A stretch of DNA of 64,000 bases, from contig JAKCOZ010000254.1 in the NCBI GenBank assembly GCA_022605955.1, positions 124,001 through 188,000 of the forward strand. Reading direction: 5' to 3'. Positions 1-12,970 of this stretch are shown here, piece by piece (positions within the stretch are counted from its first letter, which is position 1; every line of letters begins with the position of its first letter). This stretch comes from Rallus limicola (Eukaryota > Chordata > Aves > Gruiformes > Rallidae). Under the pieces are notes generated by a model, which was not told the DNA's origin, did not search any database, and saw nothing but the letters and a program-made list of their open reading frames with translations. Position numbers and translations under genes: made by a program.

Positions 1-594
1 CCAGCAATAACTCCCGAAGTAAAGAAGCTAGGCCTGAAAGCCATAGCTTGTCGGAAACCTCCTAACAGGACACACGAGCAGACCCTGTCACTTTGGCTCT
101 CAGCCTTTTCCTTTGCCTGGAGAGAGGTAACATGCCTGGAACCTCCTACGGTGCTTTTCTCGGCCCTAGCAGACTGCAGTTCAAAACATGCTAAACGTCC
201 AGCAATAACTCCCAAAGTAAAGAAGCTAGGCCTGAAAGGCATAGCTTGTCTGAAACCTCCTAACAGGACACACGAGCAGACCCTGTCACTTTGGCTCTCA
301 GCCTTTTCCTTTGCCTGGAAAGAGGGAACGTGCCTGGAACCTCCTACGGTGCTTTTCTCGGCCCTAGCAGACTGCAGTTCAAAACATGCTAAACGTCCAG
401 CAATAACTCCCAAAGTAAAGAAGCTAGGCCTGAAAGGCATAGCTTGTCGGAAACCTCCTAACAGGACACACGAGCAGACCCTGTCACTTTGGCTCTCAGC
501 CTTTTCCTTTGCCTGGAAAGAGGGAACATGCCTGGAACCTCCTACGGTGCTTTTCTCGGCCCTAGCAGACTGCAGTTCAAAACATGCTAAACGT

Positions 595-792
595 CCAGCA
601 ATAACTCCCAAAGTAAAGAAGCTAGGCCTGAAAGGCATAGCTTGTCTGAAACCTCCTAACAGGACACACGAGCAGACCCTGTCACTTTGGCTCTCAGCCT
701 TTTCCTTTGCCTGGAAAGAGGGAACATGCCTGGAACCTCCTACGGTGCTTTTCTCGGCCCTAGCAGACTGCAGTTCAAAACATGCTAAACGT
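595..792 (+). repeat. Representative consensus monomer (198 bp)
   Basis: This copy carries the majority base at every position where I saw variation. Landmarks by phase (base 595 = 1): StuI AGGCCT near 30-35, the variable CTG/CGG triplet near 52-54, pyrimidine-rich stretch 95-114, the variable A/G of GGAACATGCC/GGAACGTGCC near 132, TCGG CpG near 160-163, and PstI CTGCAG near 174-179. The common polymorphic sites across the window are CTG/CGG (phase 53), A/G (132), GGCC/GGGCC context (164), CCTCC/CCCCC (60) and TTTTC/TATTC (156). Confidence 0.9.
626..742 (+). repeat. Degenerate direct duplication inside the monomer
   Basis: Phase 32-64 (626-658) and phase 115-148 (709-742) of the consensus align in the same orientation with one 1-bp gap and 25 matches in 33 aligned positions, starting at GCCTG and ending in the exact shared AACCTCCTA 84 bp apart. 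A further shared AGCAGAC occurs at phases 77-83 and 168-174, 91 bp apart, so the similarity may extend with a gap. This suggests that the 198-bp unit arose from an older, shorter unit. Coordinates are given for one consensus copy; the pattern is in every monomer. Confidence 0.6.
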
Positions 793-3700
793 CCAGCAAT
801 AACTCCCAAAGTAAAGAAGCGAGGCCTGAAAGGCATAGCTTGTCTGAAACCTCCTAACAGGACACACGAGCAGACCCTGTCACTTTGGCTCTCAGCCTTT
901 TCCTTTGCCTGGAAAGAGGGAACATGCCTGGAACCTCCTACGGTGCTTTTCTCGGCCCTAGCAGACTGCAGTTCAAAACATGCTAAACGTCCAGCAATAA
1001 CTCCCAAAGTAAAGAAGCTAGGCCTGAAAGGCATAGCTTGTCTGAAACCTCCTAACAGGACACACGAGCAGACCCTGTCACTTTGGCTCTCAGCCTTTTC
1101 CTTTGCCTGGAAAGAGGGAACATGCCTGGAACCTCCTACGGTGCTTTTCTTGGGCCTAGCAGACTGCAGTTCAAAACATGCTAAACGTCCAGCAATAACT
1201 CCCAAAGTAAAGAAGCTAGGCCTGAAAGGCATAGCTTGTCGGAAACCTCCTAACAGGACACACGAGCAGACCCTGTCACTTTGGCTCTCAGCCTTTTCCT
1301 TTGCCTGGAAAGAGGGAACATGCCTGGAACCTCCTACGGTGCTTTTCTCGGCCCTAGCAGACTGCAGTTCAAAACATGCTAAACGTCCAGCAATAACTCC
1401 CAAAGTAAAGAAGCTAGGCCTGAAAGGCATAGCTTGTCTGAAACCTCCTAACAGGACACACGAGCAGACCCTGTCACTTTGGCTCTCAGCCTTTTCCTTT
1501 GCCTGGAAAGAGGGAACATGCCTGGAACCTCCTACAGTGCTTTTCTCGGCCCTAGCAGACTGCAGTTCAAAACATGCTAAACGTCCAGCAATAACTCCCA
1601 AAGTAAAGAAGCTAGGCCTGAAAGGCATAGCTTGTCTGAAACCTCCTAACAGGACACACGAGCAGACCCTGTCACTTTGGCTCTCAGCCTTTTCCTTTGC
1701 CTGGAAAGAGGGAACATGCCTGGAACCTCCTACGGTGCTTTTCTCGGCCCTAGCAGACTGCAGTTCAAAACATGCTAAACGTCCAGCAATAACTCCCAAA
1801 GTAAAGAAGCTAGGCCTGAAAGGCATAGCTTGTCTGAAACCTCCTAACAGGACACACGAGCAGACCCTGTCACTTTGGCTCTCAGCCTTTTCCTTTGCCT
1901 GGAAAGAGGGAACATGCCTGGAACCTCCTACGGTGCTTTTCTCGGCCCTAGCAGACTGCAGTTCAAAACATGCTAAACGTCCAGCAATAACTCCCAAAGT
2001 AAAGAAGCTAGGCCTGAAAGGCATAGCTTGTCTGAAACCTCCTAACAGGACACACGAGCAGACCCTGTCACTTTGGCTCTCAGCCTTTTCCTTTGCCTGG
2101 AAAGAGGGAACATGCCTGGAACCTCCTACGGTGCTTTTCTCGGCCCTAGCAGACTGCAGTTCAAAACATGCTAAACGTCCAGCAATAACTCCCAAAGTAA
2201 AGAAGCTAGGCCTGAAAGGCATAGCTTGTCGGAAACCTCCTAACAGGACACACGAGCAGACCCTGTCACTTTGGCTCTCAGCCTTTTCCTTTGCCTGGAA
2301 AGAGGGAACATGCCTGGAACCTCCTACGGTGCTTTCCTCGGCCCTAGCAGACTGCAGTTCAAAACATGCTAAACGTCCAGCAATAACTCCCAAAGTAAAG
2401 AAGCTAGGCCTGAAAGGCATAGCTTGTCGGAAACCTCCTAACAGGACACACGAGCAGACCCTGTCACTTTGGCTCTCAGCCTTTTCCTTTGCCTGGAAAG
2501 AGGGAACATGCCTGGAACCTCCTACGGTGCTTTTCTCGGCCCTAGCAGACTGCAGTTCAAAACATGCTAAACGTCCAGCAATAACTCCCAAAGTAAAGAA
2601 GCTAGGCCTGAAAGGCATAGCTTGTCTGAAACCTCCTAACAGGACACACGAGCAGACCCTGTCACTTTGGCTCTCAGCCTTTTCCTTTGCCTGGAAAGAG
2701 GGAACATGCCTGGAACCTCCTACGGTGCTTTTCTCGGCCCTAGCAGACTGCAGTTCAAAACATGCTAAACGTCCAGCAATAACTCCCAAAGTAAAGAAGC
2801 TAGGCCTGAAAGGCATAGCTTGTCTGAAACCTCCTAACAGGACACACGAGCAGACCCTGTCACTTTGGCTCTCAGCCTTTTCCTTTGCCTGGAAAGAGGG
2901 AACATGCCTGGAACCTCCTACGGTGCTTTTCTCGGCCCTAGCAGACTGCAGTTCAAAACATGCTAAACGTCCAGCAATAACTCCCAAAGTAAAGAAGCTA
3001 GGCCTGAAAGGCATAGCTTGTCTGAAACCTCCTAACAGGACACACGAGCAGACCCTGTCACTTTGGCTCTCAGCCTTTTCCTTTGCCTGGAAAGAGGGAA
3101 CATGCCTGGAACCTCCTACGGTGCTTTTCTCGGCCCTAGCAGACTGCAGTTCAAAACATGCTAAACGTCCAGCAATAACTCCCAAAGTAAAGAAGCTAGG
3201 CCTGAAAGGCATAGCTTGTCTGAAACCTCCTGACAGGACACACGAGCAGACCCTGTCACTTTGGCTCTCAGCCTTTTCCTTTGCCTGGAAAGAGGGAACA
3301 TGCCTGGAACCTCCTACGGTGCTTTTCTCGGCCCTATCAGACTGCAGTTCAAAACATGCTAAACGTCCAGCAATAACTCCCAAAGTAAAGAAGCTAGGCC
3401 TGAAATGCATAGCTTGTCTGAAACCTCCTAACAGGACACACGAGCAGACCCTGTCACTTTGGCTCTCAGCCTTTTCCTTTGCCTGGAAAGAGGGAACATG
3501 CCTGGAACCTCCTACGGTGCTTTCCTCGGCCCTAGCAGACTGCAGTTCAAAACATGCCAAACGTCCAGCAATAACTCCCAAAGTAAAGAAGCTAGGCCTG
3601 AAAGGCATAGCTTGTCTGAAACCTCCTAACAGGACACACGAGCAGACCCTGTCACTTTGGCTCTCAGCCTTTTCCTTTGCCTGGAAAGAGGGAACATGCC

Positions 3701-4804
3701 TGGAACCTCCTACGGTGCTTTTCTCGGCCCTAGCAGACTGCAGTTCAAAACATGCTAAACGTCCAGCAATAACTCCCAAAGTAAAGAAGCTAGGCCTGAA
3801 AGGCATAGCTTGTCTGAAACCTCCTAACAGGACACACGAGCAGACCCTGTCACTTTGGCTCTCAGCCTTTTCCTTTGCCTGGAAAGAGGGAACATGCCTG
3901 GAACCTCCTACGGTGCTTTCCTCGGCCCTAGCAGACTGCAGTTCAAAACATGCTAAACGTCCAGCAATAACTCCCAAAGTAAAGAAGCTAGGCCTGAAAG
4001 GCATAGCTTGTCTGAAAACTCCTAACAGGACACACGAGCAGACCCTGTCACTTTGGCTCTCAGCCTTTTCCTTTGCCTGGAAAGAGGGAACATGCCTGGA
4101 ACCTCCTACGGTGCTTTTCTCGGCCCTAGCAGACTGCAGTTCAAAACATGCTAAACGTCCAGCAATAACTCCCAAAGTAAAGAAGCTAGGCCTGAAAGGC
4201 ATAGCTTGTCGGAAACCTCCTAACAGGACACACGAGCAGACCCTGTCACTTTGGCTCTCAGCCTTTTCCTTTGCCTGGAAAGAGGGAACATGCCTGGAAC
4301 CTCCTACGGTGCTTTTCTCGGCCCTAGCAGACTGCAGTTCAAAACATGCTAAACGTCCAGCAATAACTCCCAAAGTAAAGAAGCTAGGCCTGAAAGGCAT
4401 AGCTTGTCTGAAACCTCCTAACAGGACACACGAGCAGACCCTGTCACTTTGGCTCTCAGCCTTTTCCTTTGCCTGGAAAGAGGGAACATGCCTGGAACCT
4501 CCTACGGTGCTTTTCTCGGCCCTAGCAGACTGCAGTTCAAAACATGCTAAACGTCCAGCAATAACTCCCAAAGTAAAGAAGCTAGGCCTGAAAGGCATAG
4601 CTTGTCTGAAACCTCCTAACAGGACACACGAGCAGACCCTGTCACTTTGGCTCTCAGCCTTTTCCTTTGCCTGGAAAGAGGGAACATGCCTGGAACCTCC
4701 TACGGTGCTTTTCTCGGCCCTAGCAGACTGCAGTTCAAAACATGCTAAACGTCCAGCAATAACTCCCAAAGTAAAGAAGCTAGGCCTGAAAGGCATAGCT
4801 TGTC

Positions 4805-5795
4805 GGAAACCTCCTAACAGGACACACGAGCAGACCCTGTCACTTTGGCTCTCAGCCTTTTCCTTTGCCTGGAAAGAGGGAACATGCCTGGAACCTCCTA
4901 CGGTGCTTTTCTCGGCCCTAGCAGACTGCAGTTCAAAACATGCTAAGCGTCCAGCAATAACTCCCAAAGTAAAGAAGCTAGGCCTGAAAGGCATAGCTTG
5001 TCTGAAACCTCCTAACAGGACACACGAGCAGACCCTGTCTCTTTGGCTCTCAGCCTTTTCCTTTGCCTGGAAAGAGGGAACATGCCTGGAACCTCCTACG
5101 GTGCTATTCTCGGCCCTAGCAGACTGCAGTTCAAAACATGCTAAACGTCCAGAAATAACTCCCAAAGTAAAGAAGCTAGGCCTGAAAGGCATAGCTTGTC
5201 TGAAACCTCCTAACAGGACACACGAGCAGACCCTGTCACTTTGGCTCTCAGCCTTTTCCTTTGCCTGCAAAGAGGGAACATGCCTGGAACCTCCTACGGT
5301 GCTTTTCTCGGCCCTAGCAGACTGCAGTTCAAAACATGCTAAACGTCCAGCAATAACTCCCAAAGTAAAGAAGCTAGGCCTGAAAGGCATAGCTTGTCGG
5401 AAACCTCCTAACAGGACACACGAGCAGACCCTGTCACTTTGGCCCTCAGCCTTTTCCTTTGCCTGGAAAGAGGGAACATGCCTGGAACCTCCTACGGTGC
5501 TTTCCTCGGCCCTAGCAGACTGCAGTTCAAAACATGCTAAACGTCCAGCAATAACTCCCAAAGTAAAGAAGCTAGGCCTGAAAGGCATAGCTTGTCTGAA
5601 AACTCCTAACAGGACACACGAGCAGACCCTGTCACTTTGGCTCTCAGCCTTTTCCTTTGCCTGGAAAGAGGGAACATGCCTGGAACCTCCTACGGTGCTT
5701 TTCTCGGCCCTAGCAGACTGCAGTTCAAAACATGCTAAACGTCCAGCAATAACTCCCAAAGTAAAGAAGCTAGGCCTGAAAGGCATAGCTTGTCG
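4805..5795 (+). repeat. Multi-monomer duplication, copy 1 (pairs with 9161-10151)
   Basis: A run of unusual variants here recurs in the same order 4356 bp (exactly 22 monomers) downstream: CGG at 4805, TAAGCGT at 4947, GTCTCTTT, GTGCTATTC, CCAGAAATA, CCTGCAAAG, GGCCCTC, TTTCCTCGG, GAAAACTCC at 5602 and CGG at 5795. A shared rare haplotype over five monomers indicates duplication of a block, not independent mutation. Confidence 0.85.
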
Positions 5796-8700
5796 GAAAC
5801 CTCCTAACAGGACACACGAGCAGACCCTGTCACTTTGGCTCTCAGCCTTTTCCTTTGCCTGGAAAGAGGGAACATGCCTGGAACCTCCTACGGTGCTTTT
5901 CTCGGCCCTAGCAGACTGCAGTTCAAAACATGCTAAACGTCCAGCAATAACTCCCAAAGTAAAGAAGCTAGGCCTGAAAGGCATAGCTTGTCTGAAACCT
6001 CCTAACAGGACACACGAGCAGACCCTGTCACTTTGGCTCTCAGCCTTTTCCTTTGCCTGGAAAGAGGGAACATGCCTGGAACCTCCTACGGTGCTTTTCT
6101 CGGCCCTAGCAGACTGCAGTTCAAAACATGCTAAACGTCCAGCAATAACTCCCAAAGTAAAGAAGCTAGGCCTGAAAGGCATAGCTTGTCTGAAACCTCC
6201 TAACAGGACACACGAGCAGACCCTGTCACTTTGGCTCTCAGCCTTTTCCTTTGCCTGGAAAGAGGGAACATGCCTGGAACCTCCTACAGTGCTTTTCTCG
6301 GCCCTAGCAGACTGCAGTTCAAAACATGCTAAACGTCCAGCAATAACTCCCAAAGTAAAGAAGCTAGGCCTGAAAGGCATAGCTTGTCTGAAACCTCCTA
6401 ACAGGACACACGAGCAGACCCTGTCACTTTGGCTCTCAGCCTTTTCCTTTGCCTGGAAAAAGGGAACATGCCTGGAACCTCCTACGGTGCTTTTCTCGGC
6501 CCTAGCAGACTGCAGTTCAAAACATGCTAAACGTCCAGCAATAACTCCCAAAGTAAAGAAGCTAGGCCTGAAAGGCATAGCTTGTCTGAAACCTCCTAAC
6601 AGGACACACGAGCAGACCCTGTCACTTTGGCTCTCAGCCTTTTCCTTTGCCTGGAAAGAGGGAACATGCCTGGAACCTCCTACGGTGCTTTTCTCGGCCC
6701 TAGCAGACTGCAGTTCAAAACATGCTAAACGTCCAGCAATAACTCCCAAAGTAAAGAAGCTAGGCCTGAAAGGCATAGCTTGTCTGAAACCTCCTAACAG
6801 GACACACGAGCAGACCCTGTCACTTTGGCTCTCAGCCTTTTCCTTTGCCTGGAAAGAGGGAACATGCCTGGAACCTCCTACGGTGCTTTTCTCGGCCCTA
6901 GCAGACTGCAGTTCAAAACATGCTAAACGTCCAGCAATAACTCCCAAAGTAAAGAAGCTAGGCCTGAAAGGCATAGCTTGTCGGAAACCTCCTAACAGGA
7001 CACACGAGCAGACCCTGTCACTTTGGCTCTCAGCCTTTTCCTTTGCCTGGAAAGAGGGAACATGCCTGGAACCTCCTACGGTGCTTTCCTCGGCCCTAGC
7101 AGACTGCAGTTCAAAACATGCTAAACGTCCAGCAATAACTCCCAAAGTAAAGAAGCTAGGCCTGAAAGGCATAGCTTGTCGGAAACCTCCTAACAGGACA
7201 CACGAGCAGACCCTGTCACTTTGGCTCTCAGCCTTTTCCTTTGCCTGGAAAGAGGGAACATGCCTGGAACCTCCTACGGTGCTTTTCTCGGCCCTAGCAG
7301 ACTGCAGTTCAAAACATGCTAAACGTCCAGCAATAACTCCCAAAGTAAAGAAGCTAGGCCTGAAAGGCATAGCTTGTCTGAAACCTCCTAACAGGACACA
7401 CGAGCAGACCCTGTCACTTTGGCTCTCAGCCTTTTCCTTTGCCTGGAAAGAGGGAACATGCCTGGAACCTCCTACGGTGCTTTTCTCGGCCCTAGCAGAC
7501 TGCAGTTCAAAACATGCTAAACGTCCAGCAATAACTCCCAAAGTAAAGAAGCTAGGCCTGAAAGGCATAGCTTGTCTGAAACCTCCTGACAGGACACACG
7601 AGCAGACCCTGTCACTTTGGCTCTCAGCCTTTTCCTTTGCCTGGAAAGAGGGAACTTGCCTGGAACCTCCTACGGTGCTTTTCTCGGCCCTAGCAGACTG
7701 CAGTTCAAAACATGCTAAACGTCCAGCAATAACTCCCAAAGTAAAGAAGCTAGGCCTGAAAGGCATAGCTTGTCTGAAACCTCCTAACAGGACACACGAG
7801 CAGACCCTGTCACTTTGGCTCTCAGCCTTTTCCTTTGCCTGGAAAGAGGGAACATGCCTGGAACCTCCTACGGTGCTTTTCTCGGCCCTAGCAGACTGCA
7901 GTTCAAAACATGCTAAACGTCCAGCAATAACTCCCAAAGTAAAGAAGCTAGGCCTGAAAGGCATAGCTTGTCTGAAACCTCCTAACAGGACACACGAGCA
8001 GACCCTGTCACTTTGGCTCTCAGCCTTTTCCTTTGCCTGGAAAGAGGGAACATGCCTGGAACCTCCTACGGTGCTTTTCTCGGCCCTAGCAGACTGCAGT
8101 TCAAAACATGCTAAACGTCCAGCAATAACTCCCAAAGTAAAGAAGCTAGGCCTGAAAGGCATAGCTTGTCTGAAACCTCCTAACAGGACACACGAGCAGA
8201 CCCTGTCACTTTGGCTCTCAGCCTTTTCCTTTGCCTGGAAAGAGGGAACATGCCTGGAACCTCCTACGGTGCTTTTCTCGGCCCTAGCAGACTGCAGTTC
8301 AAAACATGCTAAACGTCCAGCAATAACTCCCAAAGTAAAGAAGCTAGGCCTGAAAGGCATAGCTTGTCTGAAACCTCCTAACAGGACACACGAGCAGACC
8401 CTGTCACTTTGGCTCTCAGCCTTTTCCTTTGCCTGGAAAGAGGGAACATGCCTGGAACCTCCTACGGTGCTTTTCTCGGCCCTAGCAGACTGCAGTTCAA
8501 AACATGCTAAACGTCCAGCAATAACTCCCAAAGTAAAGAAGCTAGGCCTGAAAGGCATAGCTTGTCTGAAACCTCCTGACAGGACACACGAGCAGACCCT
8601 GTCACTTTGGCTCTCAGCCTTTTCCTTTGCCTGGAAAGAGGGAACATGCCTGGAACCTCCTACGGTGCTTTTCTCGGCCCTATCAGACTGCAGTTCAAAA

Positions 8701-9160
8701 CATGCTAAACGTCCAGCAATAACTCCCAAAGTAAAGAAGCTAGGCCTGAAATGCATAGCTTGTCTGAAACCTCCTAACAGGACACACGAGCAGACCCTGT
8801 CACTTTGGCTCTCAGCCTTTTCCTTTGCCTGGAAAGAGGGAACATGCCTGGAACCTCCTACGGTGCTTTTCTCGGCCCTAGCAGACTGCAGTTCAAAACA
8901 TGCTAAACGTCCAGCAATAACTCCCAAAGTAAAGAAGCTAGGCCTGAAAGGCATAGCTTGTCTGAAACCTCCTAACAGGACACACGAGCAGACCCTGTCA
9001 CTTTGGCTCTCAGCCTTTTCCTTTGCCTGGAAAGAGGGAACATGCCTGGAACCTCCTACGGTGCTTTTCTCGGCCCTAGCAGACTGCAGTTCAAAACATG
9101 CTAAACGTCCAGCAATAACTCCCAAAGTAAAGAAGCTAGGCCTGAAAGGCATAGCTTGTC

Positions 9161-10151
9161 GGAAACCTCCTAACAGGACACACGAGCAGACCCTGTCACT
9201 TTGGCTCTCAGCCTTTTCCTTTGCCTGGAAAGAGGGAACATGCCTGGAACCTCCTACGGTGCTTTTCTCGGCCCTAGCAGACTGCAGTTCAAAACATGCT
9301 AAGCGTCCAGCAATAACTCCCAAAGTAAAGAAGCTAGGCCTGAAAGGCATAGCTTGTCTGAAACCTCCTAACAGGACACACGAGCAGACCCTGTCTCTTT
9401 GGCTCTCAGCCTTTTCCTTTGCCTGGAAAGAGGGAACATGCCTGGAACCTCCTACGGTGCTATTCTCGGCCCTAGCAGACTGCAGTTCAAAACATGCTAA
9501 ACGTCCAGAAATAACTCCCAAAGTAAAGAAGCTAGGCCTGAAAGGCATAGCTTGTCTGAAACCTCCTAACAGGACACACGAGCAGACCCTGTCACTTTGG
9601 CTCTCAGCCTTTTCCTTTGCCTGCAAAGAGGGAACATGCCTGGAACCTCCTACGGTGCTTTTCTCGGCCCTAGCAGACTGCAGTTCAAAACATGCTAAAC
9701 GTCCAGCAATAACTCCCAAAGTAAAGAAGCTAGGCCTGAAAGGCATAGCTTGTCGGAAACCTCCTAACAGGACACACGAGCAGACCCTGTCACTTTGGCC
9801 CTCAGCCTTTTCCTTTGCCTGGAAAGAGGGAACATGCCTGGAACCTCCTACGGTGCTTTCCTCGGCCCTAGCAGACTGCAGTTCAAAACATGCTAAACGT
9901 CCAGCAATAACTCCCAAAGTAAAGAAGCTAGGCCTGAAAGGCATAGCTTGTCTGAAAACTCCTAACAGGACACACGAGCAGACCCTGTCACTTTGGCTCT
10001 CAGCCTTTTCCTTTGCCTGGAAAGAGGGAACATGCCTGGAACCTCCTACGGTGCTTTTCTCGGCCCTAGCAGACTGCAGTTCAAAACATGCTAAACGTCC
10101 AGCAATAACTCCCAAAGTAAAGAAGCTAGGCCTGAAAGGCATAGCTTGTCG
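9161..10151 (+). repeat. Multi-monomer duplication, copy 2
   Basis: This carries the same ordered variant string as 4805-5795 (for example 9303 for 4947, 9958 for 5602, 10151 for 5795). Upstream, the CCTATCAG / AAATGCATAG monomer is 27 units away from its partner (3337 and 8683) while this string is only 22 units away. The two copies therefore differ by a five-monomer insertion or deletion between them. The next monomer to the right differs between copies (CTG versus CGG), which marks the right limit of identity. Confidence 0.85.
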
Positions 10152-12470
10152 GAAACCTCCTAACAGGACACACGAGCAGACCCTGTCACTTTGGCTCTCA
10201 GCCTTTTCCTTTGCCTGGAAAGAGGGAACATGCCTGGAACCTCCTACGGTGCTTTTCTCGGCCCTAGCAGACTGCAGTTCAAAACATGCTAAACGTCCAG
10301 CAATAACTCCCAAAGTAAAGAAGCTAGGCCTGAAAGGCATAGCTTGTCGGAAACCTCCTAACAGGACACACGAGCAGACCCTGTCACTTTGGCTCTCAGC
10401 CTTTTCCTTTGCCTGGAAAGAGGGAACGTGCCTGGAACCTCCTACGGTGCTTTTCTCGGCCCTAGCAGACTGCAGTTCAAAACATGCTAAACGTCCAGCA
10501 ATAACTCCCAAAGTAAAGAAGCTAGGCCTGAAAGGCATAGCTTGTCTGAAACCTCCTAACAGGACACACGAGCAGACCCTGTCACTTTGGCTCTCAGCCT
10601 TTTCCTTTGCCTGGAAAGAGGGAACATGCCTGGAACCTCCTACGGTGCTTTTCTCGGCCCTAGCAGACTGCAGTTCAAAACATGCTAAACGTCCAGCAAT
10701 AACTCCCAAAGTAAAGAAGCTAGGCCTGAAAGGCATAGCTTGTCTGAAACCTCCTAACAGGACACACGAGCAGACCCTGTCACTTTGGCTCTCAGCCTTT
10801 TCCTTTGCCTGGAAAGAGGGAACATGCCTGGAACCTCCTACGGTGCTTTTCTCGGCCCTAGCAGACTGCAGTTCAAAACATGCTAAACGTCCAGCAATAA
10901 CTCCCAAAGTAAAGAAGCTAGGCCTGAAAGGCATAGCTTGTCTGAAACCTCCTAACAGGACACACGAGCAGACCCTGTCACTTTGGCTCTCAGCCTTTTC
11001 CTTTGCCTGGAAAGAGGGAACATGCCTGGAACCTCCTACGGTGCTTTTCTCGGCCCTAGCAGACTGCAGTTCAAAACATGCTAAACGTCCAGCAATAACT
11101 CCCAAAGTAAAGAAGCTAGGCCTGAAAGGCATAGCTTGTCTGAAACCTCCTAACAGGACACATGAGCAGACCCTGTCACTTTGGCTCTCAGCCTTTTCCT
11201 TTGCCTGGAAAGAGGGAACATGCCTGGAACCTCCTACGGTGCTTTTCTCGGCCCTAGCAGACTGCAGTTCAAAACATGCTAAACGTCCAGCAATAACTCC
11301 CAAAGTAAAGAAGCTAGGCCTGAAAGGCATAGCTTGTCTGAAACCTCCTAACAGGACACACGAGCAGACCCTGTCACTTTGGCTCTCAGCCTTTTCCTTT
11401 GCCTGGAAAGAGGGAACATGCCTGGAACCTCCTACGGTGCTTTTCTCGGCCCTAGCAGACTGCAGTTCAAAACATGCTAAACGTCCAGCAATAACTCCCA
11501 AAGTAAAGAAGCTAGGCCTGAAAGGCATAGCTTGTCTGAAACCTCCTAACAGGACACACGAGCAGACCCTGTCACTTTGGCTCTCAGCCTTTTCCTTTGA
11601 CTGGAAAGAGGGAAAATGCCTGGAACCTCCTACGGTGCTTTTCTCGGCCCTAGCAGACTGCAGTTCAAAACATGCTAAACGTCCAGCAATAACTCCCAAA
11701 GTAAAGAAGCTAGGCCTGAAAGGCATAGCTTGTCTGAAACCTCCTAACAGGACACACGAGCAGACCCTGTCACTTTGGCTCTCAGCCTTTTCCTTTGCCT
11801 GGAAAGAGGGAACATGCCTGGAACCTCCTACGGTGCTTTTCTCGGCCCTAGCAGACTGCAGTTCAAAACATGCTAAACGTCCAGCAATAACTCCCAAAGT
11901 AAAGAAGCTAGGCCTGAAAGGCATAGCTTGTCTGAAACCTCCTAACAGGACACACGAGCAGACCCTGTCACTTTGGCTCTCAGCCTTTTCCTTTGCCTGG
12001 AAAGAGGGAACATGCCTGGAACCTCCTACGGTGCTTTTCTCGGCCCTAGCAGACTGCAGTTCAAAACATGCTAAACGTCCAGCAATATCTCCCAAAGTAA
12101 AGAAGCTAGGCCTGAAAGGCATAGCTTGTCTGAAACCTCCTAACAGGACACACGAGCAGACCCTGTCACTTTGGCTCTCAGCCTTTTCCTTTGCCTGGAA
12201 AGAGGGAACATGCCTGGAACCTCCTACGGTGCTTTTCTCGGCCCTAGCAGACTGCAGTTCAAAACATGCTAAACGTCCAGCAATAACTCCCAAAGTAAAG
12301 AAGCTAGGCCTGAAAGGCATAGCTTGTCGGAAACCTCCTAACAGGACACACGAGCAGACCCTGTCACTTTGGCTCTCAGCCTTTTCCTTTGCCTGGAAAG
12401 AGGGAACATGCCTGGAACCTCCTACGGTGCTTTTCTCGGCCCTAGCAGACTGCAGTTCAAAACATGCTAA

Positions 12471-12970
12471 GCGTCCAGCAATAACTCCCAAAGTAAAGAA
12501 GCTAGGCCTGAAAGGCATAGCTTGTCTGAAACCTCCTAACAGGACACACGAGCAGACCCTGTCTCTTTGGCTCTCAGCCTTTTCCTTTGCCTGGAAAGAG
12601 GGAACATGCCTGGAACCTCCTACGGTGCTATTCTCGGCCCTAGCAGACTGCAGTTCAAAACATGCTAAACGTCCAGAAATAACTCCCAAATTAAAGAAGC
12701 TAGGCCTGAAAGGCATAGCTTGTCTGAAACCTCCTAACAGGACACACGAGCAGACCCTGTCACTTTGGCTCTCAGCCTTTTCCTTTGCCTGGAAAGAGGG
12801 AACATGCCTGGAACCTCCTACGGTGCTTTTCTCGGCCCTAGCAGACTGCAGTTCAAAACATGCTAAACGTCCAGCAATAACTCCCAAAGTAAAGAAGCTA
12901 GGCCTGAAAGGCATAGCTCTTCTGAAACCTCCTAACAGGACACACGAGCAGACCCTGTCACTTTGGCCCT
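12471..12970 (+). repeat. Diverged third copy of the TAAGCGT variant string
   Basis: TAAGCGT at 12471 lies 3168 bp (16 monomers) after 9303 and is followed, as in the other two copies, by GTCTCTTT, GTGCTATTC and CCAGAAATA. It then diverges: AAATTAAAG near 12691 is private, CCTGCAAAG is absent, GCTCTTCTG appears near 12918, and GGCCCTC is joined to a private CATCC. It looks like an older or recombined copy of the same block. Confidence 0.7.

Noticed and set aside
613..719. Short inverted repeats (for example AAAGGC with GCCTTT, TTTCC with GGAAA) as a functional hairpin
   Set aside because: Arms are only 5-6 bp and expected by chance in 198 bp; no longer dyad was found.
773..781. Pol III B-box-like GTTCAAAAC in every monomer, suggesting a tRNA-derived SINE origin
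   Set aside because: It fits GWTCRANNC, but no A box at a usable distance upstream was found; the only A-box-like TAGCAGACTG is imperfect and about 12 bp away. A nine-base degenerate match is weak.
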